This document shows positions 48,816 to 57,337 of a stretch of DNA of 64,000 nt, one piece after another. This DNA is from Dictyobacter formicarum (lineage in GTDB: Bacteria; Chloroflexota; Ktedonobacteria; Ktedonobacterales; Ktedonobacteraceae). The stretch lies in NCBI RefSeq assembly GCF_016587435.1, contig NZ_BNJJ01000004.1:62001-126000 (forward strand). Direction: 5' to 3'. The notes under the pieces are model-generated. The model made no database searches. It was not told the origin of the DNA and saw only the letters and a list, made by a program, of their open reading frames with translations. A program made the translations under genes and the position numbers. Every line of letters begins with the position of its first letter. Positions within the stretch are counted from its first letter, which is position 1.

Positions 48816-49319
48816 ATGACAACATCAACCCAACCCTTACGCGATGAACATAAGGAACTCATGCCCTACATTGAGGCCCTGCGAACAGTGGCTGATGCGA
48901 TTGGTACCGCATCTGGAGAGTCGATCCAACAGGGGGTAGAGGAAGCCTATCAGTTTTTGAAGCACCACCTCATTGCTCATGCGCAGGCGGAGGAAAAAGC
49001 CTTGTATCCAGTGGTAGGTAAACTCATGGGAGCGCCGGAGGCAACTGCCACAATGAGCCGTGATCACTCCGCGATCGTTCAACTTACTGAAGAACTGGGG
49101 CAACTTCGCTCGCACCTATATGAAGCCACGATGAGTGAGACGCATAGAAACGCCTTGCGCCGCGTGCTCTACAGCCTTCATGCTATCATTACAGTCCATC
49201 TGGCGAAAGAAGAAACAGTCTATCTTCCTATTCTGGATGCTCGACTGACACCCGAAGAGACTCAACATCTGTTTGAGACGATGGAGATGGCGGCGCAAGA
49301 GGCAAAGAACACCTTATAG
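48816..49319 (+). CDS. Hemerythrin HHE domain protein
   Basis: A 167-residue four-helix-bundle protein with a di-iron site. The ligands are seen as LRDEHKELM (His12), HHLIAHAQAEEKALYPVV (His51/55, Glu59), SRDHSAI (His84) and HAIITVHLAKEETVYLPIL. Such proteins bind O2 or NO, or help repair Fe-S centres under nitrosative stress (YtfE/Ric-like), which fits this cluster. It ends the DUF2249 operon and is followed by a 25 bp perfect hairpin. Confidence 0.93.
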   Translation: MTTSTQPLRDEHKELMPYIEALRTVADAIGTASGESIQQGVEEAYQFLKHHLIAHAQAEEKALYPVVGKLMGAPEATATMSRDHSAIVQLTEELGQLRSHLYEATMSETHRNALRRVLYSLHAIITVHLAKEETVYLPILDARLTPEETQHLFETMEMAAQEAKNTL

Positions 49320-49349
49320 CACATATAGTTATACTGTGCTGATAATGTG

Positions 49350-49404
49350 GCGCGTTCATGAAAAAAGATGGAAGGAGAGCTTCCATCTTTTTTCATGAAC
49401 GCGC
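49350..49404 (+). terminator. 25 bp perfect hairpin after the hemerythrin gene
   Basis: Arms 49350-49374 and 49380-49404 are exact complements with a GAGAG loop. An A6 tract in the left arm and a T6 tract in the right arm lie in the stem itself, so transcription could stop within the T tract after the inner GATGGAAG part has folded. Confidence 0.75.
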
Positions 49405-49552
49405 ATGCAAATGCTCAAGCGATGATGTCATGTTTCCATTCATCAACCAACAGAACAATAAAAAACCTACGCCTAAAAGGCGTCAGCACCCCCGGAATGG
49501 CGAATCATCCCATCCTGATGGCTATGGTAATGAAACACGTGCTACGGAAGTG

Positions 49553-49582
49553 TTGACAAATTGCAATAAACTTATGTATAAT
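49553..49582 (+). promoter_or_regulatory. Sigma-70-type promoter of the LacI gene
   Basis: TTGACA (49553-49558), an 18 bp spacer and TATAAT (49577-49582): both hexamers are perfect consensus. This is the best promoter match in the window, 41 bp before the LacI start. Confidence 0.8.
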
Positions 49583-49585
49583 TTT

Positions 49586-49599
49586 TGCAAACGTTTACT
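49586..49599 (+). promoter_or_regulatory. LacI-type operator
   Basis: TGCAAACGTTTACT is centred on CG and close to the LacI-family palindrome with AAACGTTT core. It covers the expected transcription start of the LacI gene, so autorepression is likely. Confidence 0.7.
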
Positions 49600-49622
49600 T
49601 ATTGTTTTCATCGAGGAAAAAT

Positions 49623-50657
49623 ATGGCAGAAGGTCTGGAAGAGATTGCTGCGAGAGCAGGTGTATCAATTGCTACGGCATCGCGTGCTCTTAATGGCAAA
49701 GGTGGCGTTAAAGGAGAGACAAGGCAGCGTGTGCTGGCAGTGGCGCAGGAATTGCAGTATTCTGTGTCAATGGCAGGTCGTGGATTGGCAACATCGCGCA
49801 CAGAGACGATTTGTTTTGTGGTCAGCCGCAAGTCAGATTCGTTTAACGATGATCCATTTTATCCAATTATCATGCGCGGTCTGGAGTCTGAATTGTCTAA
49901 CCACGGCTACCATCTGCTCATGTCGACTATCGATGTTGCACAGAGCAAATCGGCTAGCGAGTTTCGGCCCGTCATGGAGCGGCGCGTTGATGGTGTGATT
50001 CTGGCAGGACCAGATATACCATCACGTTTGATTGTTGATTTGCAGCAGCGGGGTATACCGATGCTATTGGTTGACAATGATCTGGCAGCTCTATCGATTG
50101 ATACTGTGAATATTGACAATAAACAAGGGGCGCGACTGGCGACCGAGCATCTCATTCAGCATGGTCACCGCACGATTGTATCTTTGTTAGGACCAGATAG
50201 CTGGCATAGTTCACTTATGCGTGGGCAGGGATATCGGGAGGCAATGTCTGCCGCCAATCTTACACCACACGTTTTTCATGCAGATGCCACGACTGCGCAG
50301 ACCGGAGGGCTGGCGATGCGTCAGGCATTGGAAGCTGTTCCGAATCTGACGGCGGTGTTTGCCGCTAACGACGCGATGGCGGTAGGGGCTATCCGCGAGT
50401 TGCTTCAGCAGCAACGTCGTGTACCCGATGATGTGGCGGTAATTGGTTTTGACGATGTGGCTATGAGTGAGCTGTATGAGCCATCCCTGACAACAATTAG
50501 AGTATTTAAGCGTGAAATAGGTAGACAGGCTGCCCGGCAGATGCTTGATATGTTGAGTGAGCATAGCAATGCTGAACGTGCTCCAATGCAGATCTTGCTC
50601 TCGACTGAACTGGTGATCCGTCGTTCTTGTGGTTGTCAGACGACGACAGAGCATTAG
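49623..50657 (+). CDS. LacI-family transcriptional regulator
   Basis: A 344-residue sugar-responsive repressor. The DNA-binding end GLEEIAARAGVSIATASRALNGKGGVKGETRQRVLAVAQELQYSVS includes the HTH and hinge, followed by a periplasmic-binding-protein-like sensor: FYPIIMRGLESELSNHGYHLLMS, RRVDGVILAGPDIPS, LVDNDLAALSIDTVNIDN, AVFAANDAMAVGAIRELLQQ, IGFDDVAMSELYEPSLTTI. The start at 49623 follows CGAGG at 6 bases. It heads the sugar operon (binding protein, two permeases, GH130, Gfo/Idh) and has an AAACGTTT operator at its own promoter. Confidence 0.95.
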   Translation: MAEGLEEIAARAGVSIATASRALNGKGGVKGETRQRVLAVAQELQYSVSMAGRGLATSRTETICFVVSRKSDSFNDDPFYPIIMRGLESELSNHGYHLLMSTIDVAQSKSASEFRPVMERRVDGVILAGPDIPSRLIVDLQQRGIPMLLVDNDLAALSIDTVNIDNKQGARLATEHLIQHGHRTIVSLLGPDSWHSSLMRGQGYREAMSAANLTPHVFHADATTAQTGGLAMRQALEAVPNLTAVFAANDAMAVGAIRELLQQQRRVPDDVAVIGFDDVAMSELYEPSLTTIRVFKREIGRQAARQMLDMLSEHSNAERAPMQILLSTELVIRRSCGCQTTTEH

Positions 50658-50792
50658 TGGTCATTATCTAAACTTTTTGTGTATTGTTCGTTTATATTGG
50701 ATTATCGCTTGCTGTTAGTACCTGCTGTCATCCTTTAGACTGGACAAGCGTAGCTAGCAGTTGAGCGACAATGCAAGTGAAGGAGTCTAGCA

Positions 50793-52121
50793 ATGAAGCT
50801 GACCAAAATTTTTTCTGGTTTAGCTATATTTATCGTTGTTTCCCTCTCCCTGGCTGGCTGTGGGGGAAGTCAGAGTGGTAGTAGCTCTGATAGTGGTAGT
50901 ACTAATTTAACGTTTTGGGCCGCGCCCAATCCTCCTCAATTAGCTTTTTGGACACAGATGGCTAAAGAGTATACCGCTAAAAATCCTTCTGTTAAGATTA
51001 CGGTTAAATCTATTCCTGAATCCCCATCTTCTGAGGCTGGTATCCAGGCTGCTCTGGCCGGGAATACCGCTCCTACCGCTTCAGAAAATATCTTTACCGG
51101 TTTTGGTAGCCAACTTTCGCAGTCGCAGGCTTTGGTACCATTGGACCAGATGCCTGGATGGGATAATGTGTTAAAAGCTCGTCATATGGAGAACACTGCC
51201 CAGAGTTGGAAGTTTTCTGACGGCCATTCATACATTTTGCCAATATATTCGAACGCCATACAGGTTGCCTGGCGTATGGATATTCTGAAACAGCTTGGTT
51301 ATAGTCAGCCTCCACATACGTATAGTGAAGTGCTGGAGCTGGGCCAGAAGTTGAAAGCCAAATTCCCAGATAAATATGTCTGGGCACGTGGTGAACTGGC
51401 AAAGGATACCTGGTACGAGCGCTGGTTTGATTTCTTCACCCTTTATGATGCTGCTAGCAACGGAAATTCATTCATCAGCGGCAGTAAGTTGACGGCTGAT
51501 GATCAGACAGCTGTCTCGACTCTGTCATGGTTACAGCAGTTGTCACAGAAAAAATATCTCTTGACGCAGACGATTACGGATCCGTTTGAGAATGGTAACT
51601 CTGTGATGACCATTCTTGGTCCCTGGACTTTTACGACCTGGCAGCAGAAATATCCTAATCTGCAGCTGAACAAGACTTATGTTTTAACATCGCCTGTGGT
51701 GCCCGATAATATGGCGAGTACACAGGATGTCAAGACGTTTGCTGACTCCAAGGGGATTGTCATTTACAAACAGGCCTCTGAAGCACAGCAGCAGGCCATC
51801 TGGAAGTTTGTCTCATGGGTTCTTTCTGATCCACAACATGATCTGACGTGGTTGAAGACTACCGCGCTTCCTCCTGCTCGCGACGATCTCAACACGAATT
51901 CGGCCTTTGCATCCTATTTGAATCAGCATCCTGAGCTGTTGGCTTTCACTAAGAATATTGTGAACGGTGTGCCACCAATTAAGAATGGCAAATATTCTGA
52001 TATTCAGCAGAAGTTGGGTGCTGATGCAGTTATCCCGGTAGTTAAAGGTCAGGCCAGTCCGCAGAATGCCTGGAATGCTTTTAAATCGGATGTACAGTCA
52101 TCTCTAGGCGGAAATCAGTAA
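50793..52121 (+). CDS. ABC sugar transporter, extracellular solute-binding lipoprotein
   Basis: A 442-residue lipoprotein receptor. The signal peptide FIVVSLSLAGCGG has the lipobox LAGC; a Ser/Gly linker follows. Family 1 solute-binding blocks include NLTFWAAPNPPQLAFWTQMAKEYTAKNPSVKITVKSIP, YILPIYSNAIQVAWRMDILKQLGYSQPP, WARGELAKDTWYERWFDFF and the aromatic-rich LGPWTFTTWQQKYP. It is separated from the permease genes by a hairpin that could raise its mRNA relative to them. AAGGAG precedes the ATG. Context suggests a manno-oligosaccharide. Confidence 0.92.
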   Translation: MKLTKIFSGLAIFIVVSLSLAGCGGSQSGSSSDSGSTNLTFWAAPNPPQLAFWTQMAKEYTAKNPSVKITVKSIPESPSSEAGIQAALAGNTAPTASENIFTGFGSQLSQSQALVPLDQMPGWDNVLKARHMENTAQSWKFSDGHSYILPIYSNAIQVAWRMDILKQLGYSQPPHTYSEVLELGQKLKAKFPDKYVWARGELAKDTWYERWFDFFTLYDAASNGNSFISGSKLTADDQTAVSTLSWLQQLSQKKYLLTQTITDPFENGNSVMTILGPWTFTTWQQKYPNLQLNKTYVLTSPVVPDNMASTQDVKTFADSKGIVIYKQASEAQQQAIWKFVSWVLSDPQHDLTWLKTTALPPARDDLNTNSAFASYLNQHPELLAFTKNIVNGVPPIKNGKYSDIQQKLGADAVIPVVKGQASPQNAWNAFKSDVQSSLGGNQ

Positions 52122-52135
52122 TTCCTGATTGGTAT

Positions 52136-52190
52136 GGCCCTCCTTTTTCCCAGGCTGCTGTTTGTATGCCTGGATGAAAAGGAGTGGCCC
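52136..52190 (+). repeat. Intercistronic hairpin after the binding protein
   Basis: GGCCC-TCCTTTTT-CCCAGGC pairs imperfectly with GCCTGG-ATGAAAAGGAG-TGGCC. It lies right behind the binding protein stop codon within the operon, where such stems commonly favour higher levels of the receptor mRNA than of the permease mRNA. Confidence 0.55.
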
Positions 52191-52367
52191 GCCAATCTCC
52201 TCTTGATAAACGAACTGTATCCTCTTTCCTTTAGAGTGAGAGTGCATGCATCGCTCCATGAAGCATAAAATGATCCATTGCTTGCTTATTTCCCGTTTCA
52301 GAATGAGCCTTGCTGTGGGGCTGCATCGATACAGTTCTGTTTACCAGTGCAATGCGAGGATTTTGCA

Positions 52368-53273
52368 ATGATACACACGCAAGGTGGACAAGAAATGGCC
52401 AATGTCCCGGCTGAGCGCCAGCCCAGGACCAGGCGAACAGCAGCCAGGAGACGCGGGCGAGCTGGGAGAAAATACTGGTTATATCTCATCGCGATACCAG
52501 TGGCGCTGATAATGATGATTCCTTATCTGTATCTGCTGCTGCAATCGCTGGCGCCCTGGGATCAAGTTGACAAGAATTTTTTTCCTGCTAGCCTGACATT
52601 GAAATCGTATCAGTGGCTCTGGACAGGTGGTGGCTATGGGGCGCAGCCGTGGCTCAGCGCGCTTTTCAATAGTTTGTTTGTGTCGGCGGCGGATAGTTTC
52701 TGTATGGTTGCCATTGGTGCCATCGTGGGCTATGGCCTGGCGATTATGGAATTTCGTGGTAAGAAGTTTATCAACGGCTTTATCCTCTTCCAGATGTTCT
52801 ATCCCGGGATCATTTTGCTGGTGCCAACCTTTCTGGTTGTGCGTTTTCTGGGGCTGTACAACTCCGTCTGGGCAATGATTATTCCGAAGATGGTTGGTTT
52901 GTGGGCGATCTTTATGTACACAGGTTTCTTTCGCTCAATCAATATGGAAGTAATAGAGGCAGCGCGTCTGGATGGGGCCAGTGAGTTATCGATTATCTTT
53001 CGCATCATGCTGCCGATCTCGCGTTCAATCACGTCGGTCATCTTTTTGTTTGTGTTTATGGATCGCTGGACCGAGTTGATGTGGGATCTGATTGTGGTGA
53101 AGGATGCTGCGCATCAGACATTGAATGTGTTGCTATCAACCATGTTTGGCCCATACGGTGCCTATCCGGGTCCGTTGTATGCAGCGGGCGCGTTATTGAC
53201 ATTCCCGATTCTTGTGCTGTTCATGGCCTTTAGCCGCAACTTTGTCAGGGGTGTTCAGTTTGTCTTGCGCTAG
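52368..53273 (+). CDS. ABC sugar transporter permease, MalG type
   Basis: A permease of about 301 residues. After a basic head (RTRRTAARRRGRAGRK) come six helices, from YLIAIPVALIMMIPYLYLLLQSL to LLTFPILVLFMAFSRNFV. The EAA loop is VIEAARLDGASELSIIFRIMLPISRS. Unusually for such operons, the MalG-type gene precedes the MalF-type gene. Two starts are possible: ATG 52368 with GCGAGG 8 bases upstream, or ATG 52395 with AAGGTGG. No ATPase gene is present in the operon. Confidence 0.9.
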   Translation: MIHTQGGQEMANVPAERQPRTRRTAARRRGRAGRKYWLYLIAIPVALIMMIPYLYLLLQSLAPWDQVDKNFFPASLTLKSYQWLWTGGGYGAQPWLSALFNSLFVSAADSFCMVAIGAIVGYGLAIMEFRGKKFINGFILFQMFYPGIILLVPTFLVVRFLGLYNSVWAMIIPKMVGLWAIFMYTGFFRSINMEVIEAARLDGASELSIIFRIMLPISRSITSVIFLFVFMDRWTELMWDLIVVKDAAHQTLNVLLSTMFGPYGAYPGPLYAAGALLTFPILVLFMAFSRNFVRGVQFVLR

Positions 53274-53308
53274 GCCAGACATACCTATTATCTGTGAGGG
53301 GAAGCGAT

Positions 53309-54229
53309 ATGATTGGTGCTCATAAGGTGAATCGGGGAGGTCGTGAACCGGGGGCTGTCAGGCGGGAAATCCAGGGCTGGCTGTTTTCGAGTCCGTATCT
53401 GGTGTTCACGGTGATCTTCTTCCTGATCCCACTGATCTATAGTATTTATCTAGTATTCCAGGATTGGAACTTAATTTCGCCGACGCCTGTTTTTGTAGGA
53501 TTGGCAAACTTTAAAGAGGCATTGGCAAGCTCGCGTGTCTGGGCAGCCTTCTGGGTGTCTTACAAGTTTATGCTTGGCTTTATCCCGTTAGTCCTGGTTG
53601 CATCCATCTGCCTGGCGTTGGTTGTGCATCATCTGCCCAAATGGAAGAGCATCTTCGCGGTAGCCTTCTTTCTACCGTATCTTGCTTCAGGCGTGGTGTC
53701 GTCGCTGGTTGTGAAAGGTGTACTGTCCTATTCGGGTCCACTGAACACGTTTTTGCGCGCGACCTTTGGTAACTCTCCTGATTGGTTGGGCAACCCGACG
53801 CTGGCAATGATAGTGATCGTAGCGATGGTTGTCTGGAAAATGGCCGGTTACTATGCGTTGATCTTCCTTTCCGGGCTACAGGGTATTCCGACCGAAATCT
53901 ACGAGGCCGCGGCGATTGATGGCGCTGGACCCTGGAAGACATTCTGGTGGATGACGCTGCCGATGCTCTATCCCGCTTTTTATACTGTGTTAATTCTGGC
54001 TGTTGGTATCGCCCTATCGATCTTTACCGAGCCATATACGTTGACGCATGGCGGCCCCGAGATGGCAACGCAGACCTGGCAGCTTGAAATTTACTACCAG
54101 GCTTTCGACCAGTTCCGCTCTGGATATGGCGCGACGGTCGCCTTGCTCAATGCGGTGGTAACATTGATCACGATCTTGATCATTCGCAGAGTTGTTGAGG
54201 CCTGGGGCCATAAAAACGGCTGGAATTAA
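53309..54229 (+). CDS. ABC sugar transporter permease, MalF type
   Basis: A 306-residue permease with six helices: LVFTVIFFLIPLIYSIYLVFQDWNLISPTPVFVGLANFKEAL is the typical start. The EAA loop is YEAAAIDGAGPWKTFWWMTLPMLYPAF. The end VVTLITILIIRRVVEAWGHKNGWN is basic and cytoplasmic. GAGGGGAAG precedes the ATG at 53309, 35 bp behind the MalG-type gene. It works with that gene and the lipoprotein receptor. Confidence 0.93.
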   Translation: MIGAHKVNRGGREPGAVRREIQGWLFSSPYLVFTVIFFLIPLIYSIYLVFQDWNLISPTPVFVGLANFKEALASSRVWAAFWVSYKFMLGFIPLVLVASICLALVVHHLPKWKSIFAVAFFLPYLASGVVSSLVVKGVLSYSGPLNTFLRATFGNSPDWLGNPTLAMIVIVAMVVWKMAGYYALIFLSGLQGIPTEIYEAAAIDGAGPWKTFWWMTLPMLYPAFYTVLILAVGIALSIFTEPYTLTHGGPEMATQTWQLEIYYQAFDQFRSGYGATVALLNAVVTLITILIIRRVVEAWGHKNGWN

Positions 54230-54245
54230 TTTGTCGGCATGGACT

Positions 54246-54305
54246 ATTGAGGCTATGAGAGCACTGATTTTCCTGCCAGTCTGTCAGTGCTCTCATAGCC
54301 TCAAT
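54246..54305 (+). repeat. 22 bp perfect hairpin inside the sugar operon
   Basis: Arms 54246-54267 and 54284-54305 are exact complements, loop 16 nt, between the MalF-type permease and the GH130 gene. No U tract follows, so it may separate transcripts partially or protect mRNA ends. Confidence 0.65.
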
Positions 54306-54364
54306 CACAGCGTTGTCCTTATCAGGGGCGCAGAACGAGAACTGTTATTTAAGGAGTATTTGTG

Positions 54365-55423
54365 ATGGCTGATATCGCCAAAAGATTTGGAAACAATCCT
54401 TTATTACATCCACGCGATGTAAAGCCTAGTATAGATGGCCTGGTTGTTGAGTGTCTACTGAACCCGGGAGCCTTCAGGTATCAAGGTAAGACCTATTTAT
54501 TGCTGCGTGTTGCTGAGCGTCCTGAGCAGAATGATGACACTGTAAGTGCCCTGGTACTTGATCCAACTGCACCTAAGGGATTACGTATTCTCTCCTGTAA
54601 GAAGGGAGATCCAGAATTGGAGTACGAGTCCGATCCTCGTAGCTTCACGTATCGAGGCGATACCTATCTGACCACACTGTCACATCTGCGCCTGGCCTCA
54701 AGCACAGATGGCGTGCATTTCCAGGTGGAAGAGGAGCCTACTCTGCTTGGCGAGGGTCCGTTGGAAACCTTTGGCATTGAGGATTCTCGTGTGACGCAGA
54801 TCGGTGATGTCTACTATCTGACTTTTACCTCTGTTTCGGCTGATGGTTATGGTGTTGGCCTGGTCAGCACTCGCGATTGGCAGCACTTTGAGCGCCATGG
54901 CATGATCATCTCTCCTAATAATAAGGATTGCACACCTTTTAGCGAACGCATCAATGGCAAGTATTACGCGTTGCATCGTCCTTCAATGGCGCCTGGTGGC
55001 CTGGGTGGTAATTACATCTGGCTGGCTGAGTCGCCGGATATGATACATTGGGGCAATCACAAGTGTATTGTGCGCACTCGCCCTGGCAAGTGGGACTCCG
55101 CCCGTATTGGTTGCGGGGCTGCCCCCACACGCACTCCTGAAGGTTGGTTAGAGATTTATCATGGCGCCGATGAGCATAATCGCTATTGCCTGGGTGCCGT
55201 GCTGCTTGATCTAAACGATCCGACTAAAGTGCTGGCGCGTTCCGAGGAACCGATCATGGAGCCGTTAACCGAATATGAGACCAATGGTTTCTTTGGGAGC
55301 GTCATCTTCACTAACGGTATCGTTGAGGATGGCGACCAGATCACTGTTTACTATGGAGCTTCTGACCTGGTCGTTTGCGGCGCTACGCTCTCGATCAATG
55401 AGATCTTGCGCACTCTGAAGTAG
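54365..55423 (+). CDS. Glycoside hydrolase family 130 protein (mannoside phosphorylase-like)
   Basis: A 352-residue five-bladed propeller enzyme. Members of GH130 phosphorolyse beta-1,4- or beta-1,2-mannosides to mannose 1-phosphate. Visible motifs: NPGAFRYQGKTYLLLRVAER, SDPRSFTYRGDTYLTTLSHLRLA, FGIEDSRVTQIGDVYYLTFTSVS with the catalytic Asp in IEDSR, YYALHRPSMAPGGLGGNYIWLAESPDMIHWG, RIGCGAAPTRTPEGWLEIYHGAD and VYYGASDLVVC. The Arg and His phosphate-site residues seem present, so phosphorylase rather than hydrolase activity is favoured, but this needs structure-based alignment. AAGGAG precedes the ATG at 54365. Confidence 0.92.
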   Translation: MADIAKRFGNNPLLHPRDVKPSIDGLVVECLLNPGAFRYQGKTYLLLRVAERPEQNDDTVSALVLDPTAPKGLRILSCKKGDPELEYESDPRSFTYRGDTYLTTLSHLRLASSTDGVHFQVEEEPTLLGEGPLETFGIEDSRVTQIGDVYYLTFTSVSADGYGVGLVSTRDWQHFERHGMIISPNNKDCTPFSERINGKYYALHRPSMAPGGLGGNYIWLAESPDMIHWGNHKCIVRTRPGKWDSARIGCGAAPTRTPEGWLEIYHGADEHNRYCLGAVLLDLNDPTKVLARSEEPIMEPLTEYETNGFFGSVIFTNGIVEDGDQITVYYGASDLVVCGATLSINEILRTLK

Positions 55424-55450
55424 AAAATACACAGTGAAAGGGAGTCCCCA

Positions 55451-56557
55451 ATGAAAAAACAACCTGGTCTGGGTATTGTTGGCTATGGTGGGTTTGGCGA
55501 GTTTACCGCGCAAGTTTACGCTCAAATGCCACAGGTACGCATTGTGGCTATTACTGATGTTGATGCCGCACGACGTGAAAGCGCCGCTGAGCGTTATCAT
55601 GCGCGTGCATATGCGGATCTGACAGCGTTGCTGGCCGACCCCGAAGTGGATATTGTTGTTATCAATACTCCTCCCTGGCTACATGCTTCACAGGCGATGG
55701 CTGCGGCGGATGCTGGAAAACATATTTTTCTAGAAAAGCCACTGGCTACAGCGCTGGATGATGCCGATATCTTGCTGGCGAAGCTCAAAGAGCGACAGGC
55801 GCATCTCACCATCGATTATGTGTTGCGCCATGTTCCTGTCTACGAGACGCTGCTGAAGGTGACGAACAGCGGTTTGCTCGGAACTGTAACCTATATGCGG
55901 TTGGAAAATGTGGCCTCAAACGAGGCGCTGCACGATCAGCACTGGTTCTGGCAGCGCTCGTATAGCGGCGGTATTTTCATCGAACACGGAGTTCATTTCT
56001 TTGATCTCTGTAACCAGATTAGTGGTACACATCCTGTCCACGTATCAGGTGCCGCTCACCGTGGACCTAATGACCGCCAGGATCGTGTGATGGCAGCGGT
56101 TACCTATGCTAATGGTACGCTTGCTAACTTTTATCATGCCTTTGATCGTCCCGCGATCCTTGAGCAAACTACCCTGCGCGTTGTGCTGGAGCGCGGCTCA
56201 ATTATCGTTACTGGCTGGATTCCTGACCATCTTGAGCTGGAGGGTACTCTACCAACTGAGCAGTATAGTCAGCTTGAGTCCTTGCTCGGCGTGCCCTTGA
56301 CGGTACGTGATGTACCTGCCCCTGTTGGGATTACCGGCGCGACTGCTGGTCATCTGGTGCAGGCAACGCTTGATCGCGCGGATCGCAATGCGGACTATGT
56401 GGAAGCGGTCAGGCGTGGTATGGCTGATTTTGTGATGCAGATCCAACAGCATGATTACACGCCCCTCGTCACATTGCAAGATGCATATGAGAGTTTTCGC
56501 CTGGCATTCCTGGCTCAACGTTCCATTGATGATGGATGCAGCCTCGATATTTGCTAG
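55451..56557 (+). CDS. Gfo/Idh/MocA-family oxidoreductase
   Basis: NAD(P)-dependent sugar or polyol dehydrogenase, 368 residues. The Rossmann start is LGIVGYGGFGEFTAQVYAQMPQVRIVAITDVD, then VDIVVINTPPWLHASQAMAAADAGKHIFLEKPLA with the catalytic Lys of the EKP motif, and GGIFIEHGVHFFDLCNQISG with the second acid-base His (EHGVHxxD). It is the last gene of the LacI-type operon, 27 bp after the GH130 gene. Likely substrate: a mannose-derived sugar. AAAGGGAG precedes the ATG. A strong terminator follows. Confidence 0.93.
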   Translation: MKKQPGLGIVGYGGFGEFTAQVYAQMPQVRIVAITDVDAARRESAAERYHARAYADLTALLADPEVDIVVINTPPWLHASQAMAAADAGKHIFLEKPLATALDDADILLAKLKERQAHLTIDYVLRHVPVYETLLKVTNSGLLGTVTYMRLENVASNEALHDQHWFWQRSYSGGIFIEHGVHFFDLCNQISGTHPVHVSGAAHRGPNDRQDRVMAAVTYANGTLANFYHAFDRPAILEQTTLRVVLERGSIIVTGWIPDHLELEGTLPTEQYSQLESLLGVPLTVRDVPAPVGITGATAGHLVQATLDRADRNADYVEAVRRGMADFVMQIQQHDYTPLVTLQDAYESFRLAFLAQRSIDDGCSLDIC

Positions 56558-56657
56558 TCCGCTTAACTCAAAAAAGAATGCCTCACTCTGGCGTACTACC
56601 AGAGTGAGGCATTTTAAAAATTTCCCTATTATGCTGGCTATGTTGAGTTGAGCGGAC
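56557..56657 (+). terminator. Nested hairpins ending the sugar operon
   Basis: The inner stem AATGCCTCACTCTGG (56577-56591 with 56599-56613) has a 7 nt loop and a following TTTT, a good terminator. An outer pair GTCCGCTTAACTCA (56557-56570) with 56644-56657, one mismatch, encloses it; its left arm begins at the last base of the Gfo/Idh stop codon. Confidence 0.8.
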
Positions 56658-56689
56658 CAGCAAACATCGAACCGTGTTTGCGAGCTTTT

Positions 56690-57124
56690 TTAATGACCAC
56701 GAATTGACTGAGGTGAGATACGCAGAGCAACCGAATAGAGCGAGGCAAAGTGTTCTGGGGTTCCGAAAAGCTGAGCGATGAGCTCGCGATATTTTTCTAC
56801 GTAGACCTGGTGCTGATCCGCAGGTAGATCAGTGCTACTTACCCGGGCCTCGCCAGTAATCACGATGATATCGCCTCCCATCCCATTGCCATCAAAGTTG
56901 AGTGCAACATGCGGATTATGTTGTAAGTGTTCCAAACGTTTGGCGTGTGTCTGGCTGTAGATAAGTATCGTCGAAGTGGCTGCATCCCACAAAAACCAGA
57001 CGGGTGTTGGCTGTGGCGTGTCCTTCACATCAACTGTCGTCAGCCAAATCAAATGTTCCTCCTGCAGCCGCCGAGCGACTCGTTTCCCAAACGGCGTTGA
57101 TGGGTCTGGCAATTGAAATGTCAT
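56690..57124 (-). CDS. PPOX-class (F420-dependent type) oxidoreductase
   Basis: A 144-residue split-barrel flavoprotein close to the TIGR03667 (Rv3369) group: FGKRVARRLQEEHLIWLTTVDVKDTPQPTPVWFLWDAATSTILIYSQTHAKRLEHLQHNPHVALNFDGNGMGGDIIVITGEARV. The family binds F420 or FMN and reduces small molecules. Cofactor cannot be told from sequence alone. AAAGGAAG lies 7 bases before the ATG at 57124; the longer frame upstream has no start signal. It converges with the sugar operon. Confidence 0.88.
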   Translation of the reverse strand: MTFQLPDPSTPFGKRVARRLQEEHLIWLTTVDVKDTPQPTPVWFLWDAATSTILIYSQTHAKRLEHLQHNPHVALNFDGNGMGGDIIVITGEARVSSTDLPADQHQVYVEKYRELIAQLFGTPEHFASLYSVALRISPQSIRGH

Positions 57125-57337
57125 GCTTATCTTCCTTTCATTATTCTTCTCACATTTCCATCTTCTTCTAGCTACGTTAAAAATTGTGATTAGTTTCATA
57201 TGCCTGGAGACGATACGATGTTACAATAATGGGGGGAAAGTAAATTAACCATTTCTGATACAATATCGCGAGTAAGGACACTTATTGTACATCCTCAGAA
57301 ATGCATCGGGCTCGTCTGAGGTAATAGGAGGTTATTT

